From contig MU385721.1 of NCBI GenBank assembly GCA_022497155.1, positions 1 to 64,000 of the forward strand: a stretch of DNA of 64,000 bases, in the 5' to 3' direction. The notes below the pieces were generated by a model, which saw nothing but the letters and a program-made list of their open reading frames with translations, did no database searches and was not told where the DNA came from. A program made the position numbers and the translations under genes. The first letter of the stretch is position 1. Every line of letters starts with the position of its first letter. Positions 33,622-45,136 of the stretch are shown piece by piece. The DNA comes from Whalleya microplaca (Eukaryota > Ascomycota > Sordariomycetes > Xylariales > Xylariaceae).

Positions 33622-34130
33622 TTAGTTGTTAGCATTCGGCTTCGCGGTGCAAGCTACTATCTTGACCTTGTCTGCCGAGACAACCTGGCCGCCATTGTCC
33701 ATCTTGAAGATGATATTCTTCAGCTGGAAGGTCCACACTTCGTCGCAAAAGCGGTAGGTATCGAGGCTTCCCTGCAGGTGATGCGAGGCATTGGTTAGTT
33801 GTCAAGTTGGTGACAAAGACTGCGGACATGTATTACTGTGTGGACAATGGGAGGCTACTCACCTTGAAGGTAAGACGGGACTTGACTTTCTCTTGCAGGA
33901 CCTCGGTAATGGCGCGGTCGAAATTTGCGAGAATCTTCATGGCCAGCTGAGGATCGATGCGATGCTCGGTGATGAGATCATCGAGAGTGTCGGTAAGAGC
34001 AGTGCCGAGGCTATGAATTGAGATGTGATGGTTAGTATACGACGGCAAAATGCGCGGATGGTAAGCCAGGGGTGGCGCTGTACCTGCTCCGGCGATAAAG
34101 CTCGTAGAAGTTCTGTGCGGTAGTGGCCAT
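33622..34130 (-). CDS. TOA2: TFIIA small (gamma) subunit
   Basis: TFIIA gamma pairs with the large subunit and stabilises TBP on core promoters. Three exons (34130-34084, 34010-33863, 33771-33622) give 114 residues, the expected length. Introns have donors GTACAG and GTGAGT and acceptors TCATAG and CTGCAG. The N-terminal helical bundle reads [20 protein letters not shown] and [18 protein letters not shown], then [20 protein letters not shown]. The C-terminal beta part reads [19 protein letters not shown] and [12 protein letters not shown]. These are near-universal family blocks. It is divergent from the LSH gene with a 558-bp shared upstream region. Confidence 0.95.
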
Positions 34131-34688
34131 CTTGATAATCTCTGCGGTCCTGGTACAATATAGCCGTAGGGTGTTATCTTGATGGGAGCAGGGTGATGCC
34201 TTCGGATTGTGTTCGTTGTTGAAGGTGGGAAGGTTGGCAGGATGATGGAATGTTTGGAGATAACGTAAGTGGTACCTAGGTACATAGAAAAGCCGAGTGG
34301 ACCTGAAGGTGACTCAGCAACGTGGGCTGTGGGGACTTGGCAGTCAGTGCAGCAGCATGGGGAAAGAATGAAATTTAGTGGATCAGTCGCTGCATTCGTC
34401 ACCAGCAGTGTGCAGGTGCTTTCAGCTCCAGAATTCCACTGCCGGGGTCCCCACTACTGTAACCAGCTTATGTAAGTACCTAATTAACGCGTGATCGCGC
34501 TGCCAGTTCGCGTTCCTCTAGATCATCCTGACGCGCTTGCTGCTTAATTATCAAGTAGCCTCGGTGAGTTGAAACTTGAAAATGTAAAATCACCACTTCC
34601 AGGGTAGACCCTTTTCACCTCGGATTCACATTGCTTTTTTTTTAATTGCGAATTTTCAATTGCTTAGTTTCAATTGGTAATCGATAAA
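34131..34688. promoter_or_regulatory. Bidirectional promoter region TOA2 / LSH
   Basis: 558 bp separate two divergent start codons. T-rich and AT-rich stretches at about 34630-34680 precede the LSH ATG. No extra gene was found. Confidence 0.5.
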
Positions 34689-37582
34689 ATGTCATCTACC
34701 ACATCCTCCTCAGACGTCGATTCCGTCGATTCCGTCAATTCGTCCTCTCGACTAGATACGAGCACACCGTCTTCCCCACCACAAGTCGATGACGACCGAG
34801 GAGACGTCAAGATGGACCCTCATTCCACTTTCACTGAGCAACAAATGCTCACCGAAGAGAAGAAGGCCAAAGCTGAGAACACCAGAGCTGAAGTCAAACG
34901 ACTCGCACAGGTCCGGAAAAAGCGACAGAAGGTCAAACTGTCGCCCCAGGAACGTGCGCGCAAGGCGAAGGAACTAGACGAGCTCCTGCGAAAGAGCAAG
35001 GTCTTCAGCGACATACTGACGAAAAAGACAAAAGCACTTGGCCGCGTCGGGCGCGATTTCGATAATCAAGCATTGGCTGATGCCGGCTTGGAATTGAAGC
35101 AGCAGCCCAAGAACATGACTGGAGGAGCCATGAGAGACTACCAATTGGAAGGTCTAACATGGATGTATGAGATATGCTTGCAAGGTCTAAGTGGCATATT
35201 AGCCGACGAAATGGGACTTGGTTGGTGCAAAACTATTCTAAAGTGAGCCTCTTCAGCTTTTGGAAATCTAATGGTAGCTAGGCAAAACGATCCAAGTCAT
35301 TTCTCTCATTGCTCTGCTCCGAGAACAAGAGGAGTATTTTGGCCCTCACCTCATCATCGCTCCATTGAGCACCCTGTCAAATTGGCAAGATGAGAGTCAT
35401 AAGTGGACGCCGTCAATACCTTTCGTCTTGTACCATGGCAATCCTCAGGAACGACAGCAAATCTTTCGTGATAAGATCATGAAACATTATCAGAAGGGTC
35501 GCCCGACACAGCGTTTTCCTGTAGTCTGCACCAGCTATGAAATGGTCCTCAGAGACCATGCTGCGCTGACGAAAATCGATTGGGCTTTCATTGTAGTTGT
35601 GAGTATATTCCATCACCTTACCATTCTCTAATATTAATGGATTGTAGGACGAGGGCCATCGCATGAAAAATGCTGATGCCAAGTTGTTCAGGCAGTTGCA
35701 GCAATTCAAGTCGGCAACTCGTCTGTTAATTACAGGAACACCTCTACAGAACAACCTCAAGGAACTCTGGTCCCTCCTGCATTTTCTAATGCCGGAGACA
35801 TTCCTTGACTGGGAAGCCTTCGAGGTGTGGTTCGACTTTAGCGACCTGCAGGATGAAGAGGGCACTACCCAATTCATCGAGGACAAGAACAGTCAGGACC
35901 TTGTTGCTAAGATTCACAAGGTGCTACAGCCCTTGCTCCTCCGGCGAATCAAGGCAGATGTGGCCAATTACCTGCCCAAAAAGCGGGAATATGTCCTCTA
36001 TGCACCAATGACCAAGGAGCAGATCGACCTCTACAATGTCATCGGCGACAGGAAAACCGACACAAGAACCTATTTGGAGAACAAGGTGGTCGAGCGATTA
36101 ACAGGGGCCAAAAACAGTCCGAGTAACTCACCACGGTCGAGCCGCCAATCGTCTCGTGCCAGTAGTGCTCACCCGAAACAGTTGGAATCTCCGTCCTCAA
36201 ATAATGCATTTTCAATCATGATGGGCAAGAAAGCGGCACCGAGATCAAAGACAGCGAGTCAAAACAACTCTCTCAAAACTCCGACCAAGGGGGGTGGCAA
36301 GAGGAAGGTGTCTCCTACTAGTGAAGTATCCTCCACCAAGCGCAGTAAGTCAAGCCGACAGTCCACTCCGGCTACGAGTGCTCGAGGGCGCCGGCGCAAA
36401 GATCGTCTCTCGTACAAGGCGGCGGACGACTCCGACGATGACATGCTTGATGACGACGAATTTGAAGCAAAGCTTGCTGCACAGCTTGCCGCCGATGATG
36501 ATTCTGAAGAAGAGTTCCAAGATGAGGATGAGCTTGAGCGAGCTGCTACGCTCGAACTTGCTAGTAAGTTGAAAAGTCCTGGCCATTTAACCATGCTTAC
36601 ACGTATCAGAACTCCAAATCGCGGACAAGAAACTCGGCAACTCCCTCATGCAGTTGAGACTAGTGTGCAACAGTCCTCACAATTTCTACAACCCGTGGGC
36701 CTTCGATAGCAACGTCCCCGTCGATGAAAGCATCGTAACGTCCTCTGGAAAGATGCTCCTTCTTGACAGATTACTTCACGACCTCTTTGCACGTGGTCAC
36801 AAAGTCTTGATATTCTCGCAATTCAAAACGCAGTTAGACATATTACACGACTACTGCAATGAGCTGCGAAAGTGGAAGATTTGCCGCATCGACGGCAGTG
36901 TTGCGCAAGAAGAGAGAAGGCAGCAGATCAAGGATTTCAACGAGGACCCCGACTTCAAAATCTTCCTACTGTCTACTCGAGCCGGCGGCCAGGGTATTAA
37001 TCTCGCTAGTGCAGATACCGTCATTCTCTTTGATAGGTAGGCAAGACTAGTTGATATATATAGATAGATGATTTTGCTAATGTGAAATAGTGACTGGAAT
37101 CCGCAGCAAGACTTGCAGGCCCAAGATCGATGCCATCGAATCGGTCAAACGCGCCCAGTCATTGTATACCGGTTTGCCACCAAGGGTACTGTCGAAGAAG
37201 AGCTCCTGATGAGTGCGGATGCGAAACGCAGATTAGAGAAGCTCATCATCAAGAAAGGCGGGTTCAGAACCATGGGGCAAAAGCTAGATCACAATGAGAC
37301 TCTTGATAAGGAAGCGCTGCAAAGTCTGCTTTTGAAGGATAGTGAGGTGTACAAGTACTCAGGAGGCGATGAGATCCTCAGTGATGAGGATCTCAATGTC
37401 TTATGTGATAGGTATGTTTCCTTGCTACTGGCCACGTGTAAGTGTGTCAATTTACTAACAATTCTTGCAGAAGCGACGAGGCATTCGACCAGGCGGCTAG
37501 GGGAGCCGGCAATGCTGACGGCTTCCAAGTTGTTGAAACAGCCGCAGATGGTATCACGCAGATGAATGGCGAACAGTCATAA
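34689..37582 (+). CDS. SNF2-family chromatin remodeller, LSH/HELLS/DDM1/Irc5 type
   Basis: Six exons (34689-35220, 35282-35598, 35648-36563, 36610-37036, 37091-37411, 37471-37582) keep one frame for 874 residues. ATPase lobe 1: [12 protein letters not shown], Walker A DEMGLGKT spanning intron 1 (Gly178-Lys179-Thr180), DEGH box at 284-287, and [21 protein letters not shown] roughly 150-residue Ser- and acid-rich insert precedes lobe 2 ([58 protein letters not shown]). The pattern matches LSH/DDM1, known in Neurospora as MUS-30 and in yeast as Irc5, which act in nucleosome remodelling and genome stability. Intron 1 uses a poor GTTGGT donor. Assignment to this subfamily is by motif memory. Confidence 0.9.
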
Positions 37583-38500
37583 TTGGGGGGGTTAGGGCTG
37601 GCTTGTACAAACACTTGTAGTACAAGTGGTGGGTTCAACAACGGGTATTTCCTACGTCCTTGTGCGTCACAGGTAGAGACAACATTAGACGGACACTTCA
37701 GAGGCTATTTTCACATGTTGATAGATAAAACATGGCATGGTATGGAACAAAGGTAAAACCGGTTGTAGGTATATATATATATATAAATCGCATTGCTTCA
37801 GGTATATTACACTCGGTCTCAGATGATTGACAAGTCCTAGAAGGCTGTCGAATAATAAGAGGCATCAAGCCCGCGCTAACAGAACGCCTAACACGTGGCT
37901 GTTAAGCGAGACAGTTATTGTCCGATGTTCTTTGTCCCAACACCTCTCGTGTCTACGTGGTAGTCCCAGGCAAAAGGAGGCATCCAAACACGACCAGTTA
38001 GACTCAGCGCTGTCTTTGTCAACGCAACTTCAGTCCGAACTCCTTGAGCCAGCTAGACAAAGAGTGTCTATTTCCCAGTCTGTGACTGGGGCGCAAAGAT
38101 GGCCGTGTGTAGTACAGACTCGGATGCAATCATAATGCTCAATAATAGGGCACTCTTGTCGCCCCCCAACAAAGCCTGCCTCTGCCTCTCTGTTCTGGGA
38201 ACAGCAGGCCGGGTCGCGACTCTTTCATAGAAAGCCCATAGTCTCAGGATAGAAGGCCATTATTATCGTTTCTTAGGGCGTTTATTGCAGCAGTGACTCG
38301 AGGGACTTGAATAAAACGGAACGCGTGTGGCTTTTTTTCTCCTCCTCGAGGACGCTGACTGTATAGATGCAATACACACACACCTCTCTACCATCTAACC
38401 GAGATCGCCACGAGACATCCCGCCTCGATATCACACCTCATATCAGCACACCCTCCACATAGATCCCTCAGCGCTTGGCCCCGCGCAGCCAACCGCCAGC
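37583..38500. other. Intergenic 0.9 kb
   Basis: A (TA)n stretch of about 20 nt lies near 37770-37790. A frame at 37827-38135 lacks any recognisable feature. Otherwise this is the promoter of the next gene. Confidence 0.45.
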
Positions 38501-39310
38501 ATGGACCTCCTCTCCCTCATAGGCTCAGCCGTCGACTTCGTCGGGCGGCTGATCTTCTACATCTACGTGCTGGCGCTGGCGCTGATGATCAGCGTGGGCT
38601 GGACCGTGCACATAACCATCCTGATCCTGCGCGCGCAGCTGACCGCCGAGCGCATCCTCGTGACCGCCTCGCTACTACTCTTCCTCGCCATCTACCTCCG
38701 CTTCTTCTACACCCCCGGCTTGCGCCAACGCCTGCGCGCGCGCTTCCTCGAGCAGGCCGAGGGCCACCCGCCTCCGCTGCTGGCGCGCGCGCGCGCGGCG
38801 TGGGACGCGGCGTGGGAGGCGGGGGCGTTGGCGACCGCGCACACGGTGGCGCTGGCGCTGCACGGCGAGGTGCGGCGGACGGCGGCGGCGGTCGTGGACG
38901 CGGCGGCGTTGGTGCTGTCGGGCGTGGTCTGGGCGCTGTGGCTGCGCTGCATGCTGGACGGCGCGGGCGGGCGGCCGCCCGAGGACGCCAAGCTCGTGCT
39001 GCCCGCGGGCGTGGAGCTGAAGCCCGGGGAGGGCGGGCGCGTGCTGATCACGCGCTCGGGCGCCGGCTGGGTGGCCAAGGCGGGCGAGTGGGGGAGTCCC
39101 GGCTGCGATTGCGTCTGGAGTGACGAGCCGTTCCGGAATGCCACGCTCCGGGATCGCAGGACCAGGTGGGTGCATACGGTGGATGGCGAGCAGGTCCCCA
39201 TTATGATCGAGGTTAAGGACCTGGACTTGGAGCCGGCATCAAGGTTCGTCGGGGTGGCGGAACAGCTGGGGTGGTATGAGAAGGCGAAGAGGGAGCTCGT
39301 AATAATATGA
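38501..39310 (+). CDS. Orphan GC-rich membrane protein
   Basis: Single-exon frame of 269 residues from ATG 38501. I do not recognise the family. Hydrophobic segments lie at about residues 12-34 (GRLIFYIYVLALALMISVGW) and 50-70 (ILVTASLLLFLAIYLRFF), with a weaker alanine-rich one at about 130-152. The middle is an Ala/Arg-rich amphipathic stretch and the last 110 residues look globular (TRWVHTVDGEQVPIMIEVKD). The third codon position is almost always G or C, which explains the dense shadow frames on the other strands. It converges on the PSF2 gene with 167 bp between stops. It could be a Sordariomycete-specific protein. An intron near 38800-39000 cannot be excluded. Confidence 0.65.
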   Translation: MDLLSLIGSAVDFVGRLIFYIYVLALALMISVGWTVHITILILRAQLTAERILVTASLLLFLAIYLRFFYTPGLRQRLRARFLEQAEGHPPPLLARARAAWDAAWEAGALATAHTVALALHGEVRRTAAAVVDAAALVLSGVVWALWLRCMLDGAGGRPPEDAKLVLPAGVELKPGEGGRVLITRSGAGWVAKAGEWGSPGCDCVWSDEPFRNATLRDRRTRWVHTVDGEQVPIMIEVKDLDLEPASRFVGVAEQLGWYEKAKRELVII

Positions 39311-39477
39311 GAATTGTTAGACCCCCCTTTTTCGAGGCGAAACGCTATGCTTGCTAAAGGATGGAACGCCAATGTCATGCTATGCCAATTCATCCATTCT
39401 ACCAACTCGGATACCAGAGCCTATTTTGGAGTTTTGTCGTTACTCGTACGTATATATGCGCCGTCGCGTCATCCAGG

Positions 39478-40366
39478 TCAGAGATCCATCTCCTCGTCGC
39501 TATACCCAGCACCGTCACCAGCCGCCCTCTCCTCCTCCTCTTCCCTCCTACTCGCCTCGACGCTTGCGCCGAGCTTTCTTACGCCCTCGACCACGCCCAG
39601 CACAAACCCCCTACTCTCCGCCAGCTCCATAGCGCCCACTCCTCGCAAGTTGAGCACACCACCGCCGCCCTCAAGATGTCTTGTACTCGCGCGCATCTTG
39701 GCCGCACGCACCTCCTGGAGATCTCGCAACAGTGTGCGCACCTCCGCCGCATTCGGTATGTCATCCGCAGCGTGCGCAAGTAATGTCTCGGACAGCTCCA
39801 GCCAGTGGTAGGGCAGGTAGCCCGAGGGCGCCTGCTGGGTGCAGGAGGGGAGGAACGGCGGGGCCAGGACCAGGTCGCCGGGCTTCGACTCGGCGGCCGC
39901 GCGACCGTATGCACGTGCCCCACCACGTCCGTCGGAGCGCATGGGAGGCGGCGGCGGCGGGGAGAAGGCCTCGGGGTCGATGTTTGTCTCGTGGTGGATC
40001 AGGTCCTTGAGCGAGTCCGGGTGCAGCCACGGCGGCGGCAGGATGTTGGCGCGTTTTTGCTTCTTGAGTAGGAGGGCGAGCCACAGGGGGAGCTCGGCGC
40101 GGTGCGGTGGGCGCAGCGCGGGGGTTGCGCCCTGGTGTTTTCGGATGTGTTAGTCGCGATGTGCGATTTCATGCGTGTACGATGTGTGTGCGGGCTGGTG
40201 ATGCGGGCTTCCACTGATGATGCATCGTGGGGTGGTGGGGTGTTCTACATACGCTGAGCAGAGGTATGGACTCGAGTCTTTGCCGTGGCACAATGGTGAC
40301 CATCTCCATCTCGCAGAGGAAGGCGACTTCGGTGGGCACAAGGCCCGACGGGAGTGGCAGGGCCAT
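39478..40366 (-). CDS. PSF2: GINS complex subunit Psf2
   Basis: GINS joins Cdc45 and MCM2-7 to form the replicative CMG helicase. Exons 40366-40253 and 40131-39478 join in phase 0 across a 121-nt intron (GTATGT donor, ACCAG acceptor), giving 255 residues. The N-terminus shows the family pattern: [20 protein letters not shown], then [37 protein letters not shown] and [17 protein letters not shown]. The segment with [20 protein letters not shown] is the helical C-terminal half. A proline run at about residues 95-105 and an acidic tail are lineage extensions. Confidence is high. Confidence 0.93.
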
Positions 40367-41027
40367 TGGCGGTTCTCAATTGAGAAATCGGCGTGGTTGT
40401 GATGGGAGGATCAAGCTGGACGGAGACGCGACAAAATGCGGTACCAAGTACATATTAAATGGACAGCTGTGGCGCTAAGACCATTGAAAAGACTGTGGCT
40501 AGAGACTGTGGCGGTCAAGCCTTTATGCATGTAATCAGTATATATCTATTATCAGGGTTGTATATGTATGTATGTACTATATGTGCCCACTGCATCTGCT
40601 TGCTTTCAACTTTAATATCAACCTCGCTACATTATGTCTTAGAGAGGGACTGAGTTATGATTATTTACTACGTACAATGGAATAGACAATTTACATCCCA
40701 GTTCATGTATCTGAGACCCCTGCTGTGGTCGAGCTTATGAACCAATCGATGTCAGCATAGGATCCCCTGAAGGCTGTGCTGCATTCCTTCAGCCACCTCT
40801 ACACTACCAATTAGTTGCAGAGATGTATTTCTTCCTGCCGATTTACTGTCTTCGTATCCTCACTGTTTCTCGCGAATATCACGGAGCCTTACCTGCACTA
40901 TTGACAGTAAATTTTCTCAGTATCTAGCTTAGTAAGATTCTTTCTGAGTTTCCCATCTGTGTAATCAGTCCATTACCTTGCTCTGCGCCAGCCGAGCATA
41001 TTAGCACGAGCCCATCATATCAGAAAC
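40367..41027. other. Intergenic 0.66 kb
   Basis: PSF2 upstream sequence. No further gene or repeat is recognised. Confidence 0.45.
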
Positions 41028-41486
41028 ATGGCAACTCGAACAGATAGCCTTCCAGAAAAGAGTAGAGAAGAACATCAAAATGGTATGATAATCCCTCTTA
41101 CCATAGCCAGTAGCATGACCCTTATGTATGCAGGTAATGTTGAAGCAAACCTTAAAATGTGCAAAGCTCAGCAAACAACATAGATGTAGCTTGCGCAGAT
41201 TGATCCTTTGTGTCACAATACATACATATTTTCAAGCGTTCTATGCTCACGCTAAGTAGCACGTCTTCACCGAGAGCATTGGATGGCCCTTGCAATATTC
41301 TGCGGGACCGGGCCTTTTGCCGTGTACACTGGATTTCAAGCGTACCAGAAGTTCGACGGCTGGGAAAATTCGACTACGCTCGAAAAGGTCAACCTTGTAC
41401 GTGGGCTCATAGCTACAATCCTTACGGTTCTTGTAGCTATGTGCTACGGTCCACTATTATTTCGATGGATGAGGAATTGGAGGTGA
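41028..41486 (+). CDS. Possible small two-TM membrane protein
   Basis: Tentative model: exon 41028-41082 (starting MATRTDSLPEKSREEHQN) ending at a GTATGA donor, spliced to 41275-41486, gives 88 residues. The second exon holds two hydrophobic helices, MALAIFCGTGPFAVYTGF and GLIATILTVLVAMCYGPLLF, separated by a charged loop and closed by a basic tail (RWMRNWR). Topology and composition look real, but the acceptor needed (CACCGAG) is unusual and the 192-nt intron is longer than most here. Alternatively the ORF at 41283-41486 is the end of a decayed gene. I do not recognise the family. Confidence 0.35.
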
Positions 41487-44400
41487 TGACATGGCCGCCT
41501 ACATGCGACGCTGAAGGTATATACAACCTTGAAGTAAAATAATGTATGGAGAATACGCCATGGCTAGGTTCATTAGATAGGATCCTCACTATGATTGAGA
41601 TGGGTGATGTGTACGGCCTGATGTTTGAAATTGGTAGGAGAGAGTAAGACAAAATAACAATACGTAATTGATAGAAGATAACAGGAATAAAGGAAGAATA
41701 TGAGAAGTATAATACAAACGAGGAAGATATACCCAGGCTACATTTGAAGTTGTGTAACATTAAACCTTGTCATCTAACTTATGCATGATAAAAATCACTA
41801 CTAAGCGGACACGTATATGGGCTAGAGCAGCTGCCTCAAAGTGGTCTGACTACAAAGTTATTGTCAACAAGAAAAGATGTAATTTTAAATATCTTTCCCC
41901 CGGCTTCGGTTGACACAATTACACCAAGGCCCTTAACGTATATAAATTAGATAGATAAAGTGTCATGGACTATAACAGACATAAAAGGTTACGGGGCTTT
42001 TATAAATTCACCAGTTATAACATGATTTAATGGTGGTTTAAAACTTAACATAGCTAAAAACTTTAATGTCTTAAGTGTATTATATTACATTAATTATTAT
42101 ATAATATATATATAATACGATATATCACTATAATGATAAGGGTTAAACCCCTATTTTTTTATAATATTTAACTTATAAATTAAACGACATCTTTACTAGT
42201 GGTTTATTTAGCATATAATTTTCAGGCTTCCATTATAAATATACTTAACGAAAGTGAGAGGGCGGTTTATGTATATTAATTCTTAACTGGAAACCATGTA
42301 CGCCTAACCACACAGGCCTCTTAAAGTGACTCGACATAAGGAAAGCCCCTTGCATTACAGACTTCAATTCACCACCAAGAACTAGTAAGTTGGACTTTAT
42401 ACTTTCAATTCTATATTTTAGCAAACCACAAATACTCAATCACGGGGGAAATGGTTGTCGGAGTACTCTTTGTTGCTATACTCTGAGATTTCTCGGTCGT
42501 CGATTCCAGGCACTAGCACTGGTTCAAATATTTCGCTCTATCTCTCCTGTGTCACGGCCTTGATGATGGCATCGAAATCACGATATCCAGGAGAAAGTCA
42601 AGAAACAAGAGCGTTTGGCAAAGCCTGCTGTTATTGAGTTAAGGAAAGACGAGAAATTGAGAATGGAATCCTAAGGTTTATCTAAGTTGACAATGGTGGC
42701 AAGGCGCACTGATTCAAAAGCCAACGTATACACACGAAAAGGTCTACGGGAATGATGATTTACAAGGTTTAAAGCGAGGAGATAATTATTTAACCAAGTA
42801 GTCTGCCGTTATTATGACAACATCTTGGACTATAAGTATTGTGATCACTTTATATGAGAGTCTTCCTGTCAGCAATCTTTTAAGTAGCCGCAGGCTTCAG
42901 TTTAAAGATATATTGATGCTGATATGTGTATATGAGGATATATCTGATGCCGGGATAGCAAAGAAACTCTAGCCTTTATAGACCTCTTGAGGGATATATA
43001 ATGTGCAGAATTACGATGATCACTATAATATATGAAGCAAGCCAGAAAACACTTTAGAGAGAGAGAAAATGAGTGACAAGCAGAACTCGATGTATATTTC
43101 ATACTGATGCAATGGAAGCAGAGCGAATTATTGTTGGCTACGACCATGGCCATGTCCCATGTTCTGCAGCATCGTCTTGATAGGTGGCTGGTGTCATAAT
43201 ATGTTTGTTACACCATACGACCGAGTTTTTTTTTAATACGACTGACTGCATGCACAATGATTAGGCTCGAGGCAGGGTTGAGAAAATAACGCATTTGTTG
43301 TTTACTCACAGTTCTGCGCCTCACCCTCTATGTCTAAGCCCAGTTTTGCACACCAACCGACGGCAGGCTAAGCACCCATTGGATGAACTCAGTTCCCCGA
43401 GAAGCGCCGTCCCAACTAACTCTTCTGAAGAGAGGTACTCCAAGAGTGTATCGAGCGAAAAGGCATAATACGTCAGTGCTACTTGCCCACAGTTCTTGAA
43501 GAATTATTGAAAGACTCATGGGCAGGAGCTCGTCGGTCACCAGGATGCTTCAGCTTCAGTCATCGAACGGGTCTGCCCTCCAGGATTGACAAAAGAACGA
43601 CCATGGAACTGTTTGTTGGTAGTAAGTAGTGAGGATGGGGGAGACTGTGACTAATCATTTCTAGACATATCGCCTGGACAAGCGTGGTGCCAACATACTG
43701 CCCAGGTGAACTTCGAACCCGGAGCTGATAGTAGGGCAGTCGGGATAGTCGGGATCGTCGTGGCGCCTAGTCGGGATATCCCTTAGTAGAAACGCCAGCG
43801 CAATTAAACTCCGGCGACCACCAACAACTGCAGCGGGGCTTAAACATCAAGGCGCACGGCTTCTTCGCTTCGACACGAGCCACATATTGTCCCATTGGGA
43901 TTCATATGGTAAAGCACAGCAAGTACTGCTTGTCCAACTGGCCAACAGACGGCCTGGTATGTTGGAACTGACCATACATAGCCTTGCCGGCGGTAGGCGC
44001 GCGTTGCTGCGTTGAGATAAATCTGTAACGGACAGTGACAGCTACCGAGCACATGCTGTGCCTCCTCCGATACAAGTGAACCTGAAAGTTGGTACCACTT
44101 TCCAAAAACATCTTTCGTTCTAGCCGAAGCTGATGCCTCGTGAGTCTTTTCTATTCTCCTTTCTAGGTGACGGCGAACTTAGTTGAGGCTCTGCCATTGT
44201 TATCTTTATAAACTAGGTGTTATAAAGGAATACCATGCTATTAATTTGCTGTTTTTTACTGAATTGGCGAGGACAGAAAACTGATTGTAAGCTAAGAATA
44301 TAATTAGTACAACGTAATAATTGCTTGAAGTATGAGTTTGACAGAAGACATAGTGTAGTGAGGTTGATATTACCTAAAGTTGAAAGCACACAGATCCAAG

Positions 44401-44983
44401 TGGGTGCATTCGGAGTATGGTGCATACATACGGAGGCGCATCTGTACTAGTCTCTACCCACTAACTTACACTTGGGATCTAAGAGCGGCCGGCTAACCCT
44501 TTACTCTTTATGCCAAGGCCGCCATTGCACAATAGCAAACTGCATCGGTGCCCTCATTTTACATAAAATATATGTACAGCATCAGTTCCTGGTTTTCTAT
44601 CAGCTGTTCAGCGGGGCTGTGCAGTGAAAACGTAAGTAGGGTCAAATGAGATTGTCAACGTGACCGCGCGGCCAAGTCGCATTCTCCCTTTATAGGGAGG
44701 TGCCATTCGTTTCCAAGAACATTTTGTTTCAGGGAGACGGGCGTTTGTTTCAAGCCGCATCCAGCTGGCGGTACTTAATGGTCCGAGGCCACCATAATCC
44801 CAGCACTGAATCCCAAGATCTCTAGCTTCACGCCAACCACCGGACACTTCGGGGCGCCACACATTTCAAGTTTGTGAGGCTCATGCAGTCACGACCAACA
44901 ACGACGAAGCAGTCTGAAAGCCCTCGTGAGACCTCTTGGAGGCCATAGATCTTGTTGACCATTAAGTCCTAGTCTTACTCAAG
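41487..44983. other. Gene-poor, AT-leaning region
   Basis: There is an AT-rich block at about 41930-42250, ordinary intergenic sequence to 43600, and a short GTCGGGAT repeat at 43739-43782. The minus strand at about 44170-43843 holds about 110 codons without a stop that includes VLGSCHCPLQIYLNAATRAY, but has no usable ATG in frame and no recognised domain. It may be a decayed gene. The frame at 44608-44862 starts at GTG after a stop and is not supported. Confidence 0.4.
43739..43782. repeat. Short GTCGGGAT-type repeat
   Basis: Three to four spaced copies of GTCGGGATA/GTCGGGATC occur within 44 bp in otherwise unremarkable intergenic DNA. Confidence 0.4.
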
Positions 44984-44990
44984 TATAAAA
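44984..44990 (+). promoter_or_regulatory. TATA box of the knottin gene
   Basis: TATAAAA lies 147 bp before the ATG of the small secreted protein gene, in the correct orientation. It is the clearest TATA match I noted directly upstream of a gene in this window, which is consistent with a strongly regulated gene. Confidence 0.5.
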
Positions 44991-45136
44991 AGTGAACGAC
45001 CCGCATCGCATGGATAGTCAAGCAACTCACTCGGCTCAGCATCAAATTCCGCGCATACAACTTAGACAATCCCTAGAATTATAGGATACTATCTATCTCC
45101 TTGCGCAGATATTTTATCGAATAATCGTTCCCGAAG

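Noticed and set aside
44608..44862. 84-codon minus-strand frame upstream of the knottin
   Set aside because: It starts at GTG directly after an in-frame stop, and the only nearby upstream ATG is in another frame.
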